Assembly (NCBI RefSeq): GCF_003473485.1
Contig: NC_053044.1
Location: 13,271,501-13,335,500, forward strand
Direction: 5' to 3'
Origin: Medicago truncatula
Taxonomy: Eukaryota; Streptophyta; Magnoliopsida; Fabales; Fabaceae
DNA length: 64,000 nucleotides
The notes beneath the pieces were generated by a model. That model was not told the origin of the DNA. It saw only the letters and a list, made by a program, of their open reading frames with translations, and ran no database searches. Position 1 is the first letter of the stretch. The number at the start of each line of letters is the position of its first letter. The position numbers were made by a program, and so were the translations under genes. This document shows, in pieces, positions 46,066 to 57,491 of this stretch.

Positions 46066-47430
46066 TGTGATGACAGAGCATCATATTACATTTTGGCTAT
46101 AATTTTAATACTTTTTCATTGCATTTGAAGAAAAATAAGATGAGCGTTGGAGGAGTTGTCAATGGTTTGAGGAACATATTGTATTATTTTTACTTGATTT
46201 GTGTAATTCAGTTTTATCCTAGATCATGCAAGTCCATAGTTGTTTTGAGTGTTTTGTAGTGAGGAATCATGTAAATCAACAAATCAAAACATTACGTGGA
46301 GGATCAACAATGAAGAGTAGAGGATCAAGGGTTGTTTTGAACAAGGAAGATCAAGGGTTGTTAGAAGGTTGTTGAAGATAATACAAAGCGAAGAAAATTC
46401 ATTTCAAGTTCCTAGGAGTTTTCAGACGGAAGAACGATCGAAAACGGGAAGAAAACGCAAGAAATTGTACCTTTGGAGCTGCCTCAGGCGTGCCTGCGCC
46501 TGGGACAGCATTCCATGCTACCTCAGGCACCATGCGCCTAGCATGTGCGCCCCTACTCCAAGCTCCGGGTAAAAACCCATTTTTGCTTGTTTTCCAAGCT
46601 GGACCGGCGAATAAAGCCTAGTTTTCTTCTCTTAATCCCTCAGTAACCTAATGCTATAAATAGAGACCCTTGCACACTATTTTATTCATTCATAAACATT
46701 GGCGGTTCAAAGCAACGGTCAAGGCATCATAGATTCCAGGCGGAATTCCTCCTCCTTTTATTCTTTCCAAGGTATGTTTTTATATTGTTTTTTTATGATG
46801 TCTGTTGCCATGAGCAACTAAACCTCTTGATTAGGGATCCATGTTGAACTCGATCTTATTTGTTGGAATTTATTAATAAATTTTTCATTCAGTTTATGAT
46901 TTTAATTGTGTTGAGATTTATATTAGATTATCCCCATTCTTAATGCTTCGTCAATTGGTTAACTACGAGTGCAACCTTGGGATTGATCTGTAGGATTAAA
47001 ATAGGCATTGATAACCCGAAATTTTATCAGTTCATTGACTTTTTTAATTACTACTTTTTATTCCGTCATTATTCATTCCCTTAAAAAAATGTAGTTCACA
47101 ACTCCGATGGGTCCTACACGAGTTATCTAAGGGAACATGTGTGGGTATTACCGTTGTCACACATTAAATTAGTGATACACCGCATAAGTTGTTTTATTTC
47201 TTAATTATTGCTTAAAAGATAACTCCAATAAAGACAAAAGGGGGATTCAAGGAAACCCTAATCGCTATTAATCATCAGTATCACAAAAGCCTAATCTTGC
47301 ATTGGGCAGGACAATTTAACCTTGCAATTTAATTATTTACTTTTAGATTTTGAAATAAGTTTTATTAATTATTAAGTTGAACGAAAAACCTTGTGAAGAA
47401 ACGATTGCATGAAAAAAATATAGAGAGAGA
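46066..47430 (+). mobile_element. Athila-like gypsy LTR
   Basis: It begins tgtgatgacagagcatc and ends near gaagaaacgattgca. The last ~250 bp share 'gcattgggcaggac' and 'gttgaacga' with bases 1-300. A GC-rich 'gcctcaggcgtgcctgcgcc' block lies at 46490, and a TATA-like 'tgctataaatagaga' at 46650. Right border approximate. Confidence 0.65.
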
Positions 47431-48365
47431 AACATGGAGTTTGGTGCACCTTGTTGTAACGAATTAGTGGTATTTTTCTCATCATGTATATTTTCTAATC
47501 TATCTATCCACAAAGTATCTTATATCCTTATTTATTAATTTTGTTAGGTCTACAACAATTTAACCTAATTTTTTTCAGTTCATTTGTTTTATTAGGTTTA
47601 CAATTGTTTAACCTAACAAATTTCATCTAAAAATATATGAACCGCACCAATTTCATTCTTATCCTCTTGTCTTTTTTTTTTGAAGGAAATATTTTCTACA
47701 CTTATTTGATGCTGCACGTTTGTTCTAGAAACTATGAACATATCAATGATCACGTTTGATTTATACTTTTTTTTTTGGATTTTTTGTTTGACAATTTTTT
47801 GTACACTTTCTTATTTAAGGAAATATTTTGTACACTTGTTTAATACTAAAAAATTGAATCGCATCAATTTCATTCATATCCTCTTGCTTTTTTTTTTTTT
47901 GCTATCCTCTTGCCTTTTTTTTTTGACAATATTTTGTACACAATACTAGAAAAATTCATCGCACTAATTTCATGCATTTTTTTTTTTACAATATTTTGTA
48001 CACTTTTTTATTTTGAACCAATTTCATGTCTTTATTTCATTCTTATCTTGTTGCATTTTTTTTTCTCTTACAATATTTTCTCCACTTATTTAATACGTTT
48101 ACAAACATAATACCCTAATTTTCATGCAAACTCGACTACCCTAATTTCCATGTAAACTTGGTTATATATACCAAGCCCTAAACGTGTTTCTCTAAAAAAA
48201 AAAAAAACCCTAAACCGTGTAAAAATTTCACACACAACACAAAAATCATATATTTTGATATTTAGAGCTTTGCAAATGGAAAGACGTGACCTTACGCATT
48301 ATTTTTTTCATCAATACCAATTATATATTGCATTTTATTATTCGTATATCAATCCCTTTACAATC
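47431..48365 (+). repeat. AT-rich degenerate minisatellite
   Basis: Loose repeats of 'caatattttgtacac' (47790, 47825, 47928, 47988, 48070) and 'catcaatttcattc...tcctcttgc' with poly-T spacers. It leads to a Helitron 3' end and may be the Helitron body. The open frames here are by-products of the repeat. Confidence 0.6.
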
Positions 48366-48396
48366 AACCCGAGCGGAGCACGAGTCAAAAATCTAG
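48366..48396 (+). mobile_element. Helitron 3' terminus
   Basis: A hairpin with acccgagc/gcacgagt arms is followed by 'caaaaatCTAG' and then T, the Helitron 3' signature. The 5' end is not located; the AT-rich region to the left is the likely body. Confidence 0.65.
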
Positions 48397-49304
48397 TCTA
48401 TAATTTAATTCAATAAATTCCGATGAGCGGGTCACCTTTTTACGTTTAAAGAACATGCTTGTTGGGCATCACGACACTAAATTTGATATTTTGTACTTGG
48501 AAGTGTCTACATGGTTGAGATGTTGGTGCATTACAATGGACTACATATTCATCTCCATCTTATATAACCCACATATCTAATTGGTGACCACAATAATTTT
48601 TATATCAATTATGAGAGAAATGGATTAAAATAATGATATATATTTAGTATAATGTTTGAAGAGATACATGACCTTCACATTTTTTTATAAAATATATTGT
48701 TTTTGTAAAATACATATCATGTACCAAGTGCAAATACAATTTCTCATGATATTTTCATATCAGCTTATCAAATCGACGAAGATCTAAAAAAAGTATTTAT
48801 TCACGTTATACTCAAACCAATTTCAAAGGCTTCAAGACTTGTATAAGGTGGTCGTTCAAGAATGGCAATGTGTTATATATAAATAAAAAAGGAGAAGCTA
48901 GCACAAACATGTACAAGATGTACTCTAAATGACAAAAATTAAATAATCTCTCTCATAGTAAAACAAGAGCGTAAGCTAAAACAAACACCAGAAAACCAAC
49001 TACACTCCTATCAGAAACACCCAACCACAGCCAAACAAATGCCACCCCTCAATCAACCAACTCGTATACAAATCCGCCACAAGACACTTCCAGTGCCAAA
49101 CACACAATAGGTTCATGATCTCACTAATAGAAAAAAGGTATGACCATAATGTTTTTCTAAAAAACACTTTCAAGAGGTGAATTTAACTATACCCACGCAC
49201 ATACATCTCCTTTCCCAAAAAGATGGGAGCATTAATTTCCACAAAGACCACACAACAACCAGCCAGATTAATAAAAAACTTAACCTCTCTTCTCCCCTCT
49301 TTCT

Positions 49305-49352
<48 letters not shown>

Positions 49353-49418
49353 AATAATATATTATGAGTAGGCCATAATAGTTATATCATAAGGACCGTA
49401 TGATCTGGAAAAAGTCAA
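48397..49418. other. Unassigned intergenic DNA with (TA)n
   Basis: AT-rich, no gene seen. A (TA)n microsatellite of about 20 repeats runs from about 49308 to 49348. Confidence 0.5.
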
Positions 49419-49713
49419 GGCAAAGATGTTAATTCATATTTTAAATTGAGTTGTTAAATAAAACATTTTAATTGATCCTTAAAAAAACAACATTTTAATT
49501 GAGTAAACAATCATTTTGGTTTATTAACATGTGAGATGATGTCAAAATAGTTTTTAAATCTATCGAATTACAAACAAATTTTTAAAGGTTATGTTAACAA
49601 GTGTCCAAAATATACATGATAAGGTTAAAAACATCGTAACCAGAATTCTAACTCAATATATAAAAATATCCAAATCGTTTGGTCAAACACCGAAACCGCA
49701 ACTCTCTTACTTA
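49419..49713 (+). repeat. 295-bp direct repeat, copy 1
   Basis: Nearly identical to 60428-60723 (intron 5 of the PnsB4 gene), from 'ggcaaagatgttaattc' to 'actctcttactta', with scattered single-base differences. Identity breaks sharply at both ends. It is either a transposable element or a relic of a duplicated PnsB4 gene. Confidence 0.85.
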
Positions 49714-49905
49714 TGTGTGAGATTTCGGTGACTAATATCATTTAATCTATCTAAAAAAATTAATATAAAAAAGACCATATCTTTCAAGGACTAACTTGAT
49801 ATTTAATCATTTAATTTGTCTTGCTTCTTTTGGCTATGTCTACCAACCTCTAAGTTGTAACAAAAAAAATCAGTTCCAGTTAGCTAATGACTGAATTCTA
49901 AATGC

Positions 49906-50545
49906 ATGCAGTTGATAAATCCAAAACTCACACAATCAATGCTTCCATGGAAATCAAAGAAGCAATCTATTGTATCTAGATCTTCATCTGAAGCAGAATA
50001 TAGGGCATTGCCTAGTTTATCATGTGAGATTCAATGGCTTCATTACCTACTTGCTGACCTATACATTCCTTTCAAATCTCCGTCTTCAGTTTATTGTGAT
50101 AATGCATCAACAATTTATCTTGCTCATAACCCTACTTTTCATGAGCGTACAAAACACATTGAGAATGATTTCCATGTGATTAGAGAAAAGATTCAAAAGG
50201 GCACCATTCAACTATTACCAGTTCCATCATCATCTCAACTTGCTGATGTATTTACCAAACCGCTTCATGTCACCTCGTTTCAAAGCTTCATTTCCAAGTT
50301 GGGACTTTGCAATCTCCATAGTCCAACTTGAGGGGGAGTATTACCATTTATTACTCTTCATATTTAACTATAGTTATTCCTTGTATTTAACTTTAGTTAG
50401 TCTCTTAGTCTTTCACTAGTTTAGAATATAAATAGTTAGTGGAAACTGTAACTGTTTTGGCTAGTTAGCTTCTTTACCATTGTTTATAAGTTGTTCTACT
50501 ATATTGTCCTTTTTATAAAATTGATTAATGAAATCAGTCTATTCA
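49906..50545 (+). pseudogene. Copia RNase H tail, PPT and 3' LTR
   Basis: The frame 49906-50331 ends a copia polyprotein: SRSSSEAEYRAL and CEIQWLHYLL, VYCDNASTIYLAHNP, HERTKHIENDFHVIREK and QLADVFTKPL are hallmark RNase H-end motifs. A polypurine tract gagggggag follows the stop, then a ~205-bp LTR with an 'aatataaatagttag' TATA-like box ending ttca at 50545. Upstream reverse transcriptase and integrase are gone, so it is a 5'-truncated dead element. Confidence 0.88.
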
Positions 50546-51016
50546 AATTACTTTTGACCCTTGCCATAAACAACTTTTGCATTTATCACATACTATATTA
50601 AGAAAAATATAGGATGTCTCCTTCCACTTGTGTGTCAAACATAAGTCTCCTTTCACTTGGGCAAGTCTTTTTTGTCTATTACTTTTTTCATTATATGAGT
50701 TTCTCACACATCATGTTTGATTTTGAAAAACTCAAAATATTTAACGTGTTTTGGAGGATTTCATGAAGTTGTTTTGTTGTTCAGACTCCATAATCTGAAC
50801 TGCATAGAGCGCAAAAGAAATTAAATAGAGTGTGCAAAGAAGATGTCATCTTTTTTACCCATGTATCCCCATTTTTCTTTGGGTTTGAGCTACTCGACCC
50901 ATACCTAGTGGGAAATGATGGGCTTACAATAAGGATCACGTTTCAAACACCCCCTAGTTAAAACATATTTGCTTTATATTAGATGTTAAAATTGGTACGT
51001 AGCAAGTCTATCACAT
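50546..51016 (-). pseudogene. Relic of an MPO1-like intron 1 (possible fourth copy)
   Basis: The start 'cttttgacccttgccataaac' matches the stretch just beyond exon 2 in copies C (31198) and B (24221). The end 'aaaacatatttgctttatat-tagatgtta' plus 'ggtacgtagcaa' matches intron 1 of C (about 32070-32110) and B (24234-24270). 'ttttctttgggtt' and 'cgacccatacc' between them match C as well. No exon is detectable on either side; a copia tail replaces the exon 2 side. Either a ghost of a fourth paralogue or a repeat shared by the introns. Confidence 0.6.
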
Positions 51017-52217
51017 AAAGATGATTTTTGTTCATATTCCAAACAAAAAAATGAACAAAACTGCGGCTGCTAAATGAAACAATAACTGAACAACTCAAAA
51101 CACGAAAAAGCTATCCCAACCTCAGAAATAAACCAGCCAAACCAGCAACAAAATCATCAGTTTCCCAACCCAAAACATAAGCTCTTAACCACAAAAAACC
51201 ATAAAAGGCTAGCTGAACCTAGAAAATTGCAGAAAACTGGAGGAAAAACAAAACAACACCTGGGCAAAAATGTCCACCATATACTCATTATATACATGTA
51301 GTCTTGGATGGTCATCTTTGTGTTGCAACTTTTGAACACTTTTAACCTGGCTTGCTCTAACTTAAGAGAAAATAGTAAATGTTGAGTGTATAGAAGGTAA
51401 GTACCTGTTGTGTATTAGAATGTAAAATTGATATTTTCAAAGTTGGTGGTGTTGTATTAAAAATTTTCAAACTGTTAGTGTTCTGGTCATGTAGGAAGTA
51501 TTTTTGGTATGCTTTGTGTTGCTTTTGTATCTGCTGCTAGAGAGTTATAAATTAAGGCATGTCTTCTTGGTCGTCTATTGCTAATGTAATCTATTTTCAA
51601 CTGTGTAAATTTTCTTGTCATTCAATAACAGCAAACTAAATTAAGAATCTATTGCAATCAAATATGCTTTTAAAAACAATCATTTAGGTTGGTTAATCAA
51701 AATGATTTTATATTATGTTATCAGAACGATCTTTTCAAAAAAAAAAACTTCAAAATCTCTAGACAAATTATATTTATTTTAAAAGTTGCGACAAATGCAT
51801 CCTTAATGAGCAGAGTTAATTTGTTTTATATTGTACCAATTAATGTTGTGTTTTGTTTTTGATTCATGGAGTGAAGAATCTCTGACTGGTATGGTCTTGG
51901 TTGTTTGGTGTATTATACATTGGTGTTGTTTTGTATCCAAGGCTTTTAGTATTATTTTGTAATGTGTAATGTAAAAAACTATCATGTAGGTGATTATCAA
52001 ACTTCAATAAGTAATGTGTAATGTAAAAAACTATCATGTAGGTGATTATCAAACTTCAATAATTCTTGGTGTTGCATTTTAATTAATGATACATTACTCT
52101 CAATTGACGATACATTATTATCAAATTTATTTTCGAGTATATATATTTCAGCTATTAGCAAATATTATTTTTAAGCATTCATTGCATTCTAATATTAACA
52201 AATATATTTCAGCTCAT
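51017..52217. other. Unassigned DNA with a 52-bp tandem duplication
   Basis: It contains two copies of a 52-bp unit starting 'aatgtgtaatgtaaaaaac' at 51961 and 52013. Around 51530-51620, 'gagagttataaattaagg' followed by a leader-like stretch resembles a degraded LTR. It probably includes the body of the Helitron ending at 52250. No gene. Confidence 0.5.
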
Positions 52218-52250
52218 AAGACCCGTGCGGCGCACGTGTCATCAATCTAG
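52218..52250 (+). mobile_element. Helitron 3' terminus
   Basis: A hairpin acccgtgc/gcacgtgt is followed by 'catcaatCTAG' and then T. Same structure as the ends at 48396 and (reverse) 6159. The 5' end is not placed. Confidence 0.65.
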
Positions 52251-52392
52251 TATTACTAAAACAAACACATGATGGTATTCATAATAACAAGGAAAAATCA
52301 GAAAGAGACACACTTATTTCTTTTCTTTTAGCGAAAAGCACACAAACAAGCATAAACCAATTAAATGACAATGGAAGCATATTTGTTAAAAT

Positions 52393-53788
52393 TTATTTTA
52401 AAGCTTCAAGTCCTTGTTGAATGAGAGAAGATAAATATTCAAATTCCTCACTTTTAAGTACCAACCCAAACTCAAGTCCACCTTCTCCATCTCCACTTTC
52501 AGCAAGAGACACAGCCATAGATGGATGCACCATCTCAACTTTAACAGGTCTTCCAAATCCAAATTCGGTCTCATAAACATTAAATTTAGGCGACCCTTGT
52601 AGATAAAACACATTTCCTGACATAAACATCTTGTTAATTAATAGAAACCATTCTTCCACATCTTTAAGAGGTTCATTTTTTACCTCAGCAACAACCTTTT
52701 CAATTACCTTAACGACATCAACAAAACTATTTTCTCCTTTCATATCCTTTCTCTTCATTGTTGCACTTTTAGACACTAAACAGTTCCCAAAATACCCCTC
52801 TGGTATTGGATAACCAAGTCTATCTCTGCAATCACATGTGAAAGAAAAATATTCATCTTTATCGTCGCCATCATCATCGTTTCTATGTATTGTTTTAGTT
52901 ATACTAGCCCAAACGAAAGCACAAGTTACAACAAATTTAGATAGAAATTGTGGCGCGTTGATTTCGTTATCATTTTTCTTCCATTGATTCAGCACATATT
53001 TTTTTCATCCTCTCAATTTCTTCTTTTCCAAAAACAATAATTGCCTTAACAAAATCTTGATGTTCTTCCTTGCTTTGACTTTCAGCAATGAGTCTATGCT
53101 TCCATGATTTTCTCATTACAAAATAGTCCCTTAAGAAAACATCCTCAAGTCCTCTTGGGTCCCTCAAAACTTCTCTGTCAAAACAAGGTAGTGATTTCAA
53201 TTCAACTACATCACCTCTTTGATGGATAAAAGACCAAGATTTCATGAAATGATCGCAACTTCTATCATCCATCACGTGACAATATGTGATGCCAATGCAA
53301 AGACCATGGTCGGGAAAAACTGTGACTTGCAAAGCCAACAATGGAAGAATGAATGTGTCATTTTCAATGTTATTATCATCAAACTTGTTTTTGTTTGTTA
53401 ATGTTGGAACAAGGTGATTAGTTTCTTTGAGATTTTTCAGGGGTTGTTTGGTCGAGAGATGGTTGAAATCTGCTGAGGATTCGATGATGGTAAAGGCGAC
53501 AGAGTCTTCTTCGGTGTAGAGAATAAAAGGTTTTTGTGGTGGTGGTGGAGAAATGAGATTTCCAGCAAGAGGGAAGAAATGTTGAAGAGTAAGAGAAAGA
53601 GATTTTTTGAGAGATGGTAGTGTTGTTTTGCAAAAATGGTTGGTTGAATAAGCAAAAGGATAGAAGAATAGGCGTTTAACGTAGACTGGACCTGCAAAAT
53701 GCAAGTCGAGGAATGTGAGAGGAAGAGAAGTTGTTGTTTTTGTTGTTGCTGGCACAACAAGAGTTTGCTCAATAAGTTTATGTGCCAT
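52393..53788 (-). pseudogene. BAHD acyltransferase (malonyltransferase-like), single frameshift
   Basis: Two overlapping frames, 53788-52970 and 52995-52393, together cover a whole BAHD enzyme of about 460 residues, the family's normal length. Part 1 has the catalytic HVMDD (H171-x-x-x-D175). Part 2 has YFGNC (68-72), diagnostic of the anthocyanin/flavonoid-glucoside malonyltransferase clade, and EFGFG (144-148), a variant of DFGWG. Members move malonyl or similar groups from CoA to sugar hydroxyls of flavonoids in the cytosol. The frame changes at about 52975-52985, next to an A5 run, and nothing else is broken. It could be a very young pseudogene or a base-call error. It lies tail-away from the UGT91 gene, about 860 bp apart. 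Confidence 0.85.
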
Positions 53789-54651
53789 TTGTTAAATCTG
53801 ATGGATGGGGAGAAGGTATCTAGTAGAAGCAATTTATACATCTTTAAGGCCCTTTTAGATTAGACTATTTTGAACTTATGCAAAACAACTTATGTAAGTA
53901 AATAAGCTTTTATGTATTATTCATAAATTTGTTAATGTAGTTTATGATAAAAAAAATTATGAAGATATAATTTTTTTAGCAAACTTTACTCTCTCCGTCC
54001 CAGATTAACCGAGCCATTTGCTCATTTCACACATATTAAGAAAAATATATAAATGAAAGAAAGAGAAAAAAAATGGTTTTAAATGCTCTTGTTAAGTTTT
54101 GTTCAAAAAAAAAAATGCTCTTGTTAAGTATTGATACATTCTCCAATATCATAAATGCAAAGTGGAATATATTAAATTATGAGTGATAAAAGTAATATTA
54201 ATTAGAGTTATATTTAAAAAAAAAGTAATTCATATGTTGTTTGAAAAGTGAAATGGGTCAATATTTTTAGAGTTGTGCTAAGCAGTGCCCTAAGAAAAAT
54301 GGTTAAAGAATCCATTAGTAGAAGTTTTGTCTTGGAGATGCAAGTTTTTACTTTTATCTTGGTAATAATTACAAAGTTATTTATTTTAGTACTTTAACCA
54401 ATGCCCCAAGTACACTAGTTAACATTCTCCATTTTTTTCAATTTTCGCGAGACACACATAATGGACGAAACCCACGTAATAGACGAAACACACGAGACAG
54501 GTTTTCTTGGCGAGACTTGCGTGCAAGTTATCATCCCTGTCAACATTATCATTATCTGCATGCAATAAATAAATTGAGGGTCTTGTATATAAATACTGCT
54601 GAAGCCAATCATAATTGATACTCACCTCTTTCTTTGAACCTTACCGCTCCC
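53789..54651. other. Shared upstream region of BAHD and UGT91 pseudogenes
   Basis: The two genes diverge from this 863-bp gap. It holds a Stowaway-like 'actctctccgtcccagatt' end at 53988 and an AT-rich block. A TATA-like 'gtatataaatactgc' at 54585-54599, about 55 bp before the UGT start, is a plausible core promoter. Confidence 0.5.
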
Positions 54652-57315
54652 ATGGATTCAATTATTAACCATAAGAATGAGAATGAGAATAGCAAGCCTC
54701 TTCATGTTGCAATGCTCCCTTGGCTAGCTATGGGACACATATACCCTTATTTTGAATTGGCCAAAATTCTTGCTCAAAAGGGTCACACTGTCACCTTAAT
54801 AACCTCTCCTAAAAACATTGATCAAATTCCCAAAACACCAAAAGCAATTCAGCCATTCATCAATTTGGTAAAATTACCCTTACCCCACATAGAACAACTA
54901 GAAGGTGCAGAGAGCACTCAAAATGTTCCATTAAACAAGACTGGTTACCTTAAGTTGGCTTATGACGGTCTCCAAGTCGATGTTACTGAGATACTCAAAA
55001 CATCAAAGTCTGATTGGGTTTTCTATGATTGTGTAGCTGATTGGTTACCGTCGATAGCCAAAAGCCTGAATATTCCTTGTGCCCATTACAGCATTGTTCC
55101 AGCTTGGAACATATGTTTCTTTAATCCACCAAAGGATCAAATCAACATAGACAGGTATAGCCCACCAAAGTGGGTTCCTTTCGAAACAACCATTCATTGA
55201 AGGTGAAAAACACAAGAAAGGGGGGTTGAATTGTGTTTTCTTTTTCTCTTAAAAAATACTTCTTCTGATAAAACTTCAGAAGCAGTTTGAGTGCTTCTGA
55301 TGAAATGATCAGAGTCAGATTGCAGCGGAAAAGAACAGAGCAGAGAAAAGAAAGACAAAGACACAAGCAGTTATCCTGGTTCCTTCCACAACACGGAAGT
55401 AGTCCAGTCCCCCTTGCACTTCCAAGGAGATTTCACTATAATCACAAAGATTACAACTGCTCAATACTTTCTAAGTATGAGACTTCACAAAAATGCTCAA
55501 GCACACACGCAAGAGTCTTCCAATGCTCAAGCACTAAGCAAGAGACTTCTAATGCTCAAGCACGCAGGCAAGAGACTTCTAATCAAACAAAAATACAGAG
55601 GATTGAGTTTGACTTGAACACTTGATATACAATCAGTGGTGTTCACAATACAATACAGTAAAGACTCTAGACTTTGAATTTCTAAGATGTATCAAATCAG
55701 TGCAGAAATTCAGTGTGCTTTGTAGAATCAAATTGACAGAGTTTTGGCGCTTTTGAACTTATGTATCTCTATTTTATCTTCAAGTCTTCACTCCTTTATA
55801 TAGAGGTGTGAAAGAGACGTTGAGATAATCAGCACGTCTAAAGAGTCGTTTGAAATCCTTTGATCATCCACCAGTAATCCTTTGCCTGATTTGGGTGTAG
55901 TCCTTTGAAGAATAAGCTTTAAATTCATTCCCATCTTGAACGTACAACTTCTGCAGGCATGGCTGTTGTCTTGTCTTGTAGCGTAGACAGAAAACAGAGT
56001 AGTGGAGGTAGTGGTTGTACACTTGTACTTTGTCAACTCTATTAACGAGAGACAAGTGCTCAGTGCTATCCATATATCCGTTGATACCTCCCTTTCAAGT
56101 CTTCGTTCTTCTTGGATAAGACTGAATTGAGAATCAGCTACTTTGAATCTTCAGTTTGATTAAAGGATCAAACGTAGCTTCTGGTGAAGATATTGCTTCT
56201 GATGAAAACTTTTGCTTCTGATGACGTCATTACTTCAGAAGCACTTCAGCTTCAGGAGCAGTTTTCTTCAGATGCTCAGAATTTCTTTTTCTTTTCATTG
56301 TTCTTCCAAGACCTATTGAAATAACTTGAGTAGCCTTTGGTCCTGTACACTTGAACAATTATTAGTAATAACCAATTGACAATTTTTAATACCTTGTTAT
56401 CATCAAAACTTAATAAGGTTCATTGTGAAACACATTTTGTTCCAACATTCATGTCAAACCTTATGAGATGAAGAGAATAATTTCATCTGTCGACAACAAT
56501 TCTGGAAAAATATTGGCTCGTTGTAATCTAGACAAAGTATAATCAGATTGTGACATTTTTCTTATCAGAAGCTGTAAAGAACTTGAAGGTGAATGGTTAG
56601 ATTATATTTCTAGCCAATATAAGGTTCGTGTGGTTCCAGTTGGATTGCTTCCACCATCCATGCAGATAAGAGAAGACGAAAGGAAGAAAACAACCTTGAT
56701 TGGATGAAAATCAAGGCATGGTTGGATTCAAAAGAATCGTCTTCTGTTGTTTACATTGGATTTGGGAGCGAGACGAAAATAAGTCAACAAGATCTAATTG
56801 AGTTAGCTCATGGAATTGAGCTTTCTAGGTTGCCTTTCTTTTGGGCTTTGAAAAATCTTAAAGAGGGTACACTTGAATTACCTAAAGAATTTGAGGAAAG
56901 AACAAAAGAACGTGGAATTGTTTGGAAAACATGGGCACCACAACTTAAGATCTTAGCACATGGATCAATCGGTGGATGTATGAGTCACTGTGGTTCAGGT
57001 TCAGTCATTGAGAAGCTTCATTTTGGGCATGCTCTTGTGACATTGCCTTATTTAATTGACCAATGTTTGTTCTCAAGAGTACTAGAAGAAAAGAAAGTGG
57101 CTATTGAGGTACCAAGGAGTGAGAAAGACGGGTCCTTTACTAGGGACTCAGTAGCCAAAACATTGAGGTTGGTAATAATGGATGAGGAAGGAAGTACGTA
57201 CAGAAACAATGCCAAAGATATGGGAAAGGTTTTCAGTTCAAAAGATCTTCACAATCAATACATTGAAGATTTTATTGTTGCTCTTCAAAAGTATAGAGTT
57301 CATTCCAATGATTAA
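54652..57315 (+). pseudogene. UGT91-type glycosyltransferase, split by a solo LTR
   Basis: The 5' part (54652-55197) starts MDSIINHKN and has the sugar-acceptor half with LPWLAMGHIYPYFELAK near residue 28. A 1250-bp LTR (55198-56447) then interrupts an IHVKPYE stretch; the reading resumes after it to the stop at 57315. The 3' part has the PSPG box (WAPQ, HCGSGS, E, DQ) and ends with a typical tail. UGT91 enzymes extend sugar chains on saponins or flavonoids; the closest by memory are legume soyasaponin rhamnosyltransferases. Other lesions: an in-frame TAA just after LDKV (about 56540) and a frame change at about 56683. I start at 54652 because the upstream in-frame codon is TTG. The usual W of HCGWNS is S. 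Dead as an enzyme. Confidence 0.92.
55198..56447 (-). mobile_element. Solo copia LTR inside UGT91, 5-bp TSD
   Basis: On plus it runs tgaaggtgaaaaacacaag to ttttgttccaaca; the LTR reads TGTTGG...CTTCA on minus. A perfect ttcat duplication flanks it (55193-55197 and 56448-56452). Interior phrases repeat 'cttctgatg...cttcag', and no internal genes are present, so it is a solo LTR left by recombination. Confidence 0.93.
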
Positions 57316-57317
57316 GC

Positions 57318-57491
57318 TTATCAGAAATGCCAGCAACACACACTTTCTAACATACTCTTTTTGATTGGTCAAAATTCACACAAGACCCACTAAATTTATA
57401 TGGGATCCACATGATTTGGTGGAACCCATGTGAATTTTAACCAATCAAAGAGAGTGTGTTAGAAAGTGTGTGTTGTTAGCATTTCTCTTAA
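57318..57491. mobile_element. MITE immediately 3' of UGT91
   Basis: Arms of about 70 bp: 'agaaatgccagcaacacaca' at left against 'tgtgtgttgttagcatttct' at right. It starts a few bases after the UGT stop, so it would lie in the 3' UTR. A related right end lies at about 60375-60400 in the PnsB4 intron. Confidence 0.75.

Noticed and set aside
55287..55625. 112-codon plus-strand frame
   Set aside because: It lies within the solo copia LTR in UGT91, made of simple repeated 'aatgctcaagcac' words.
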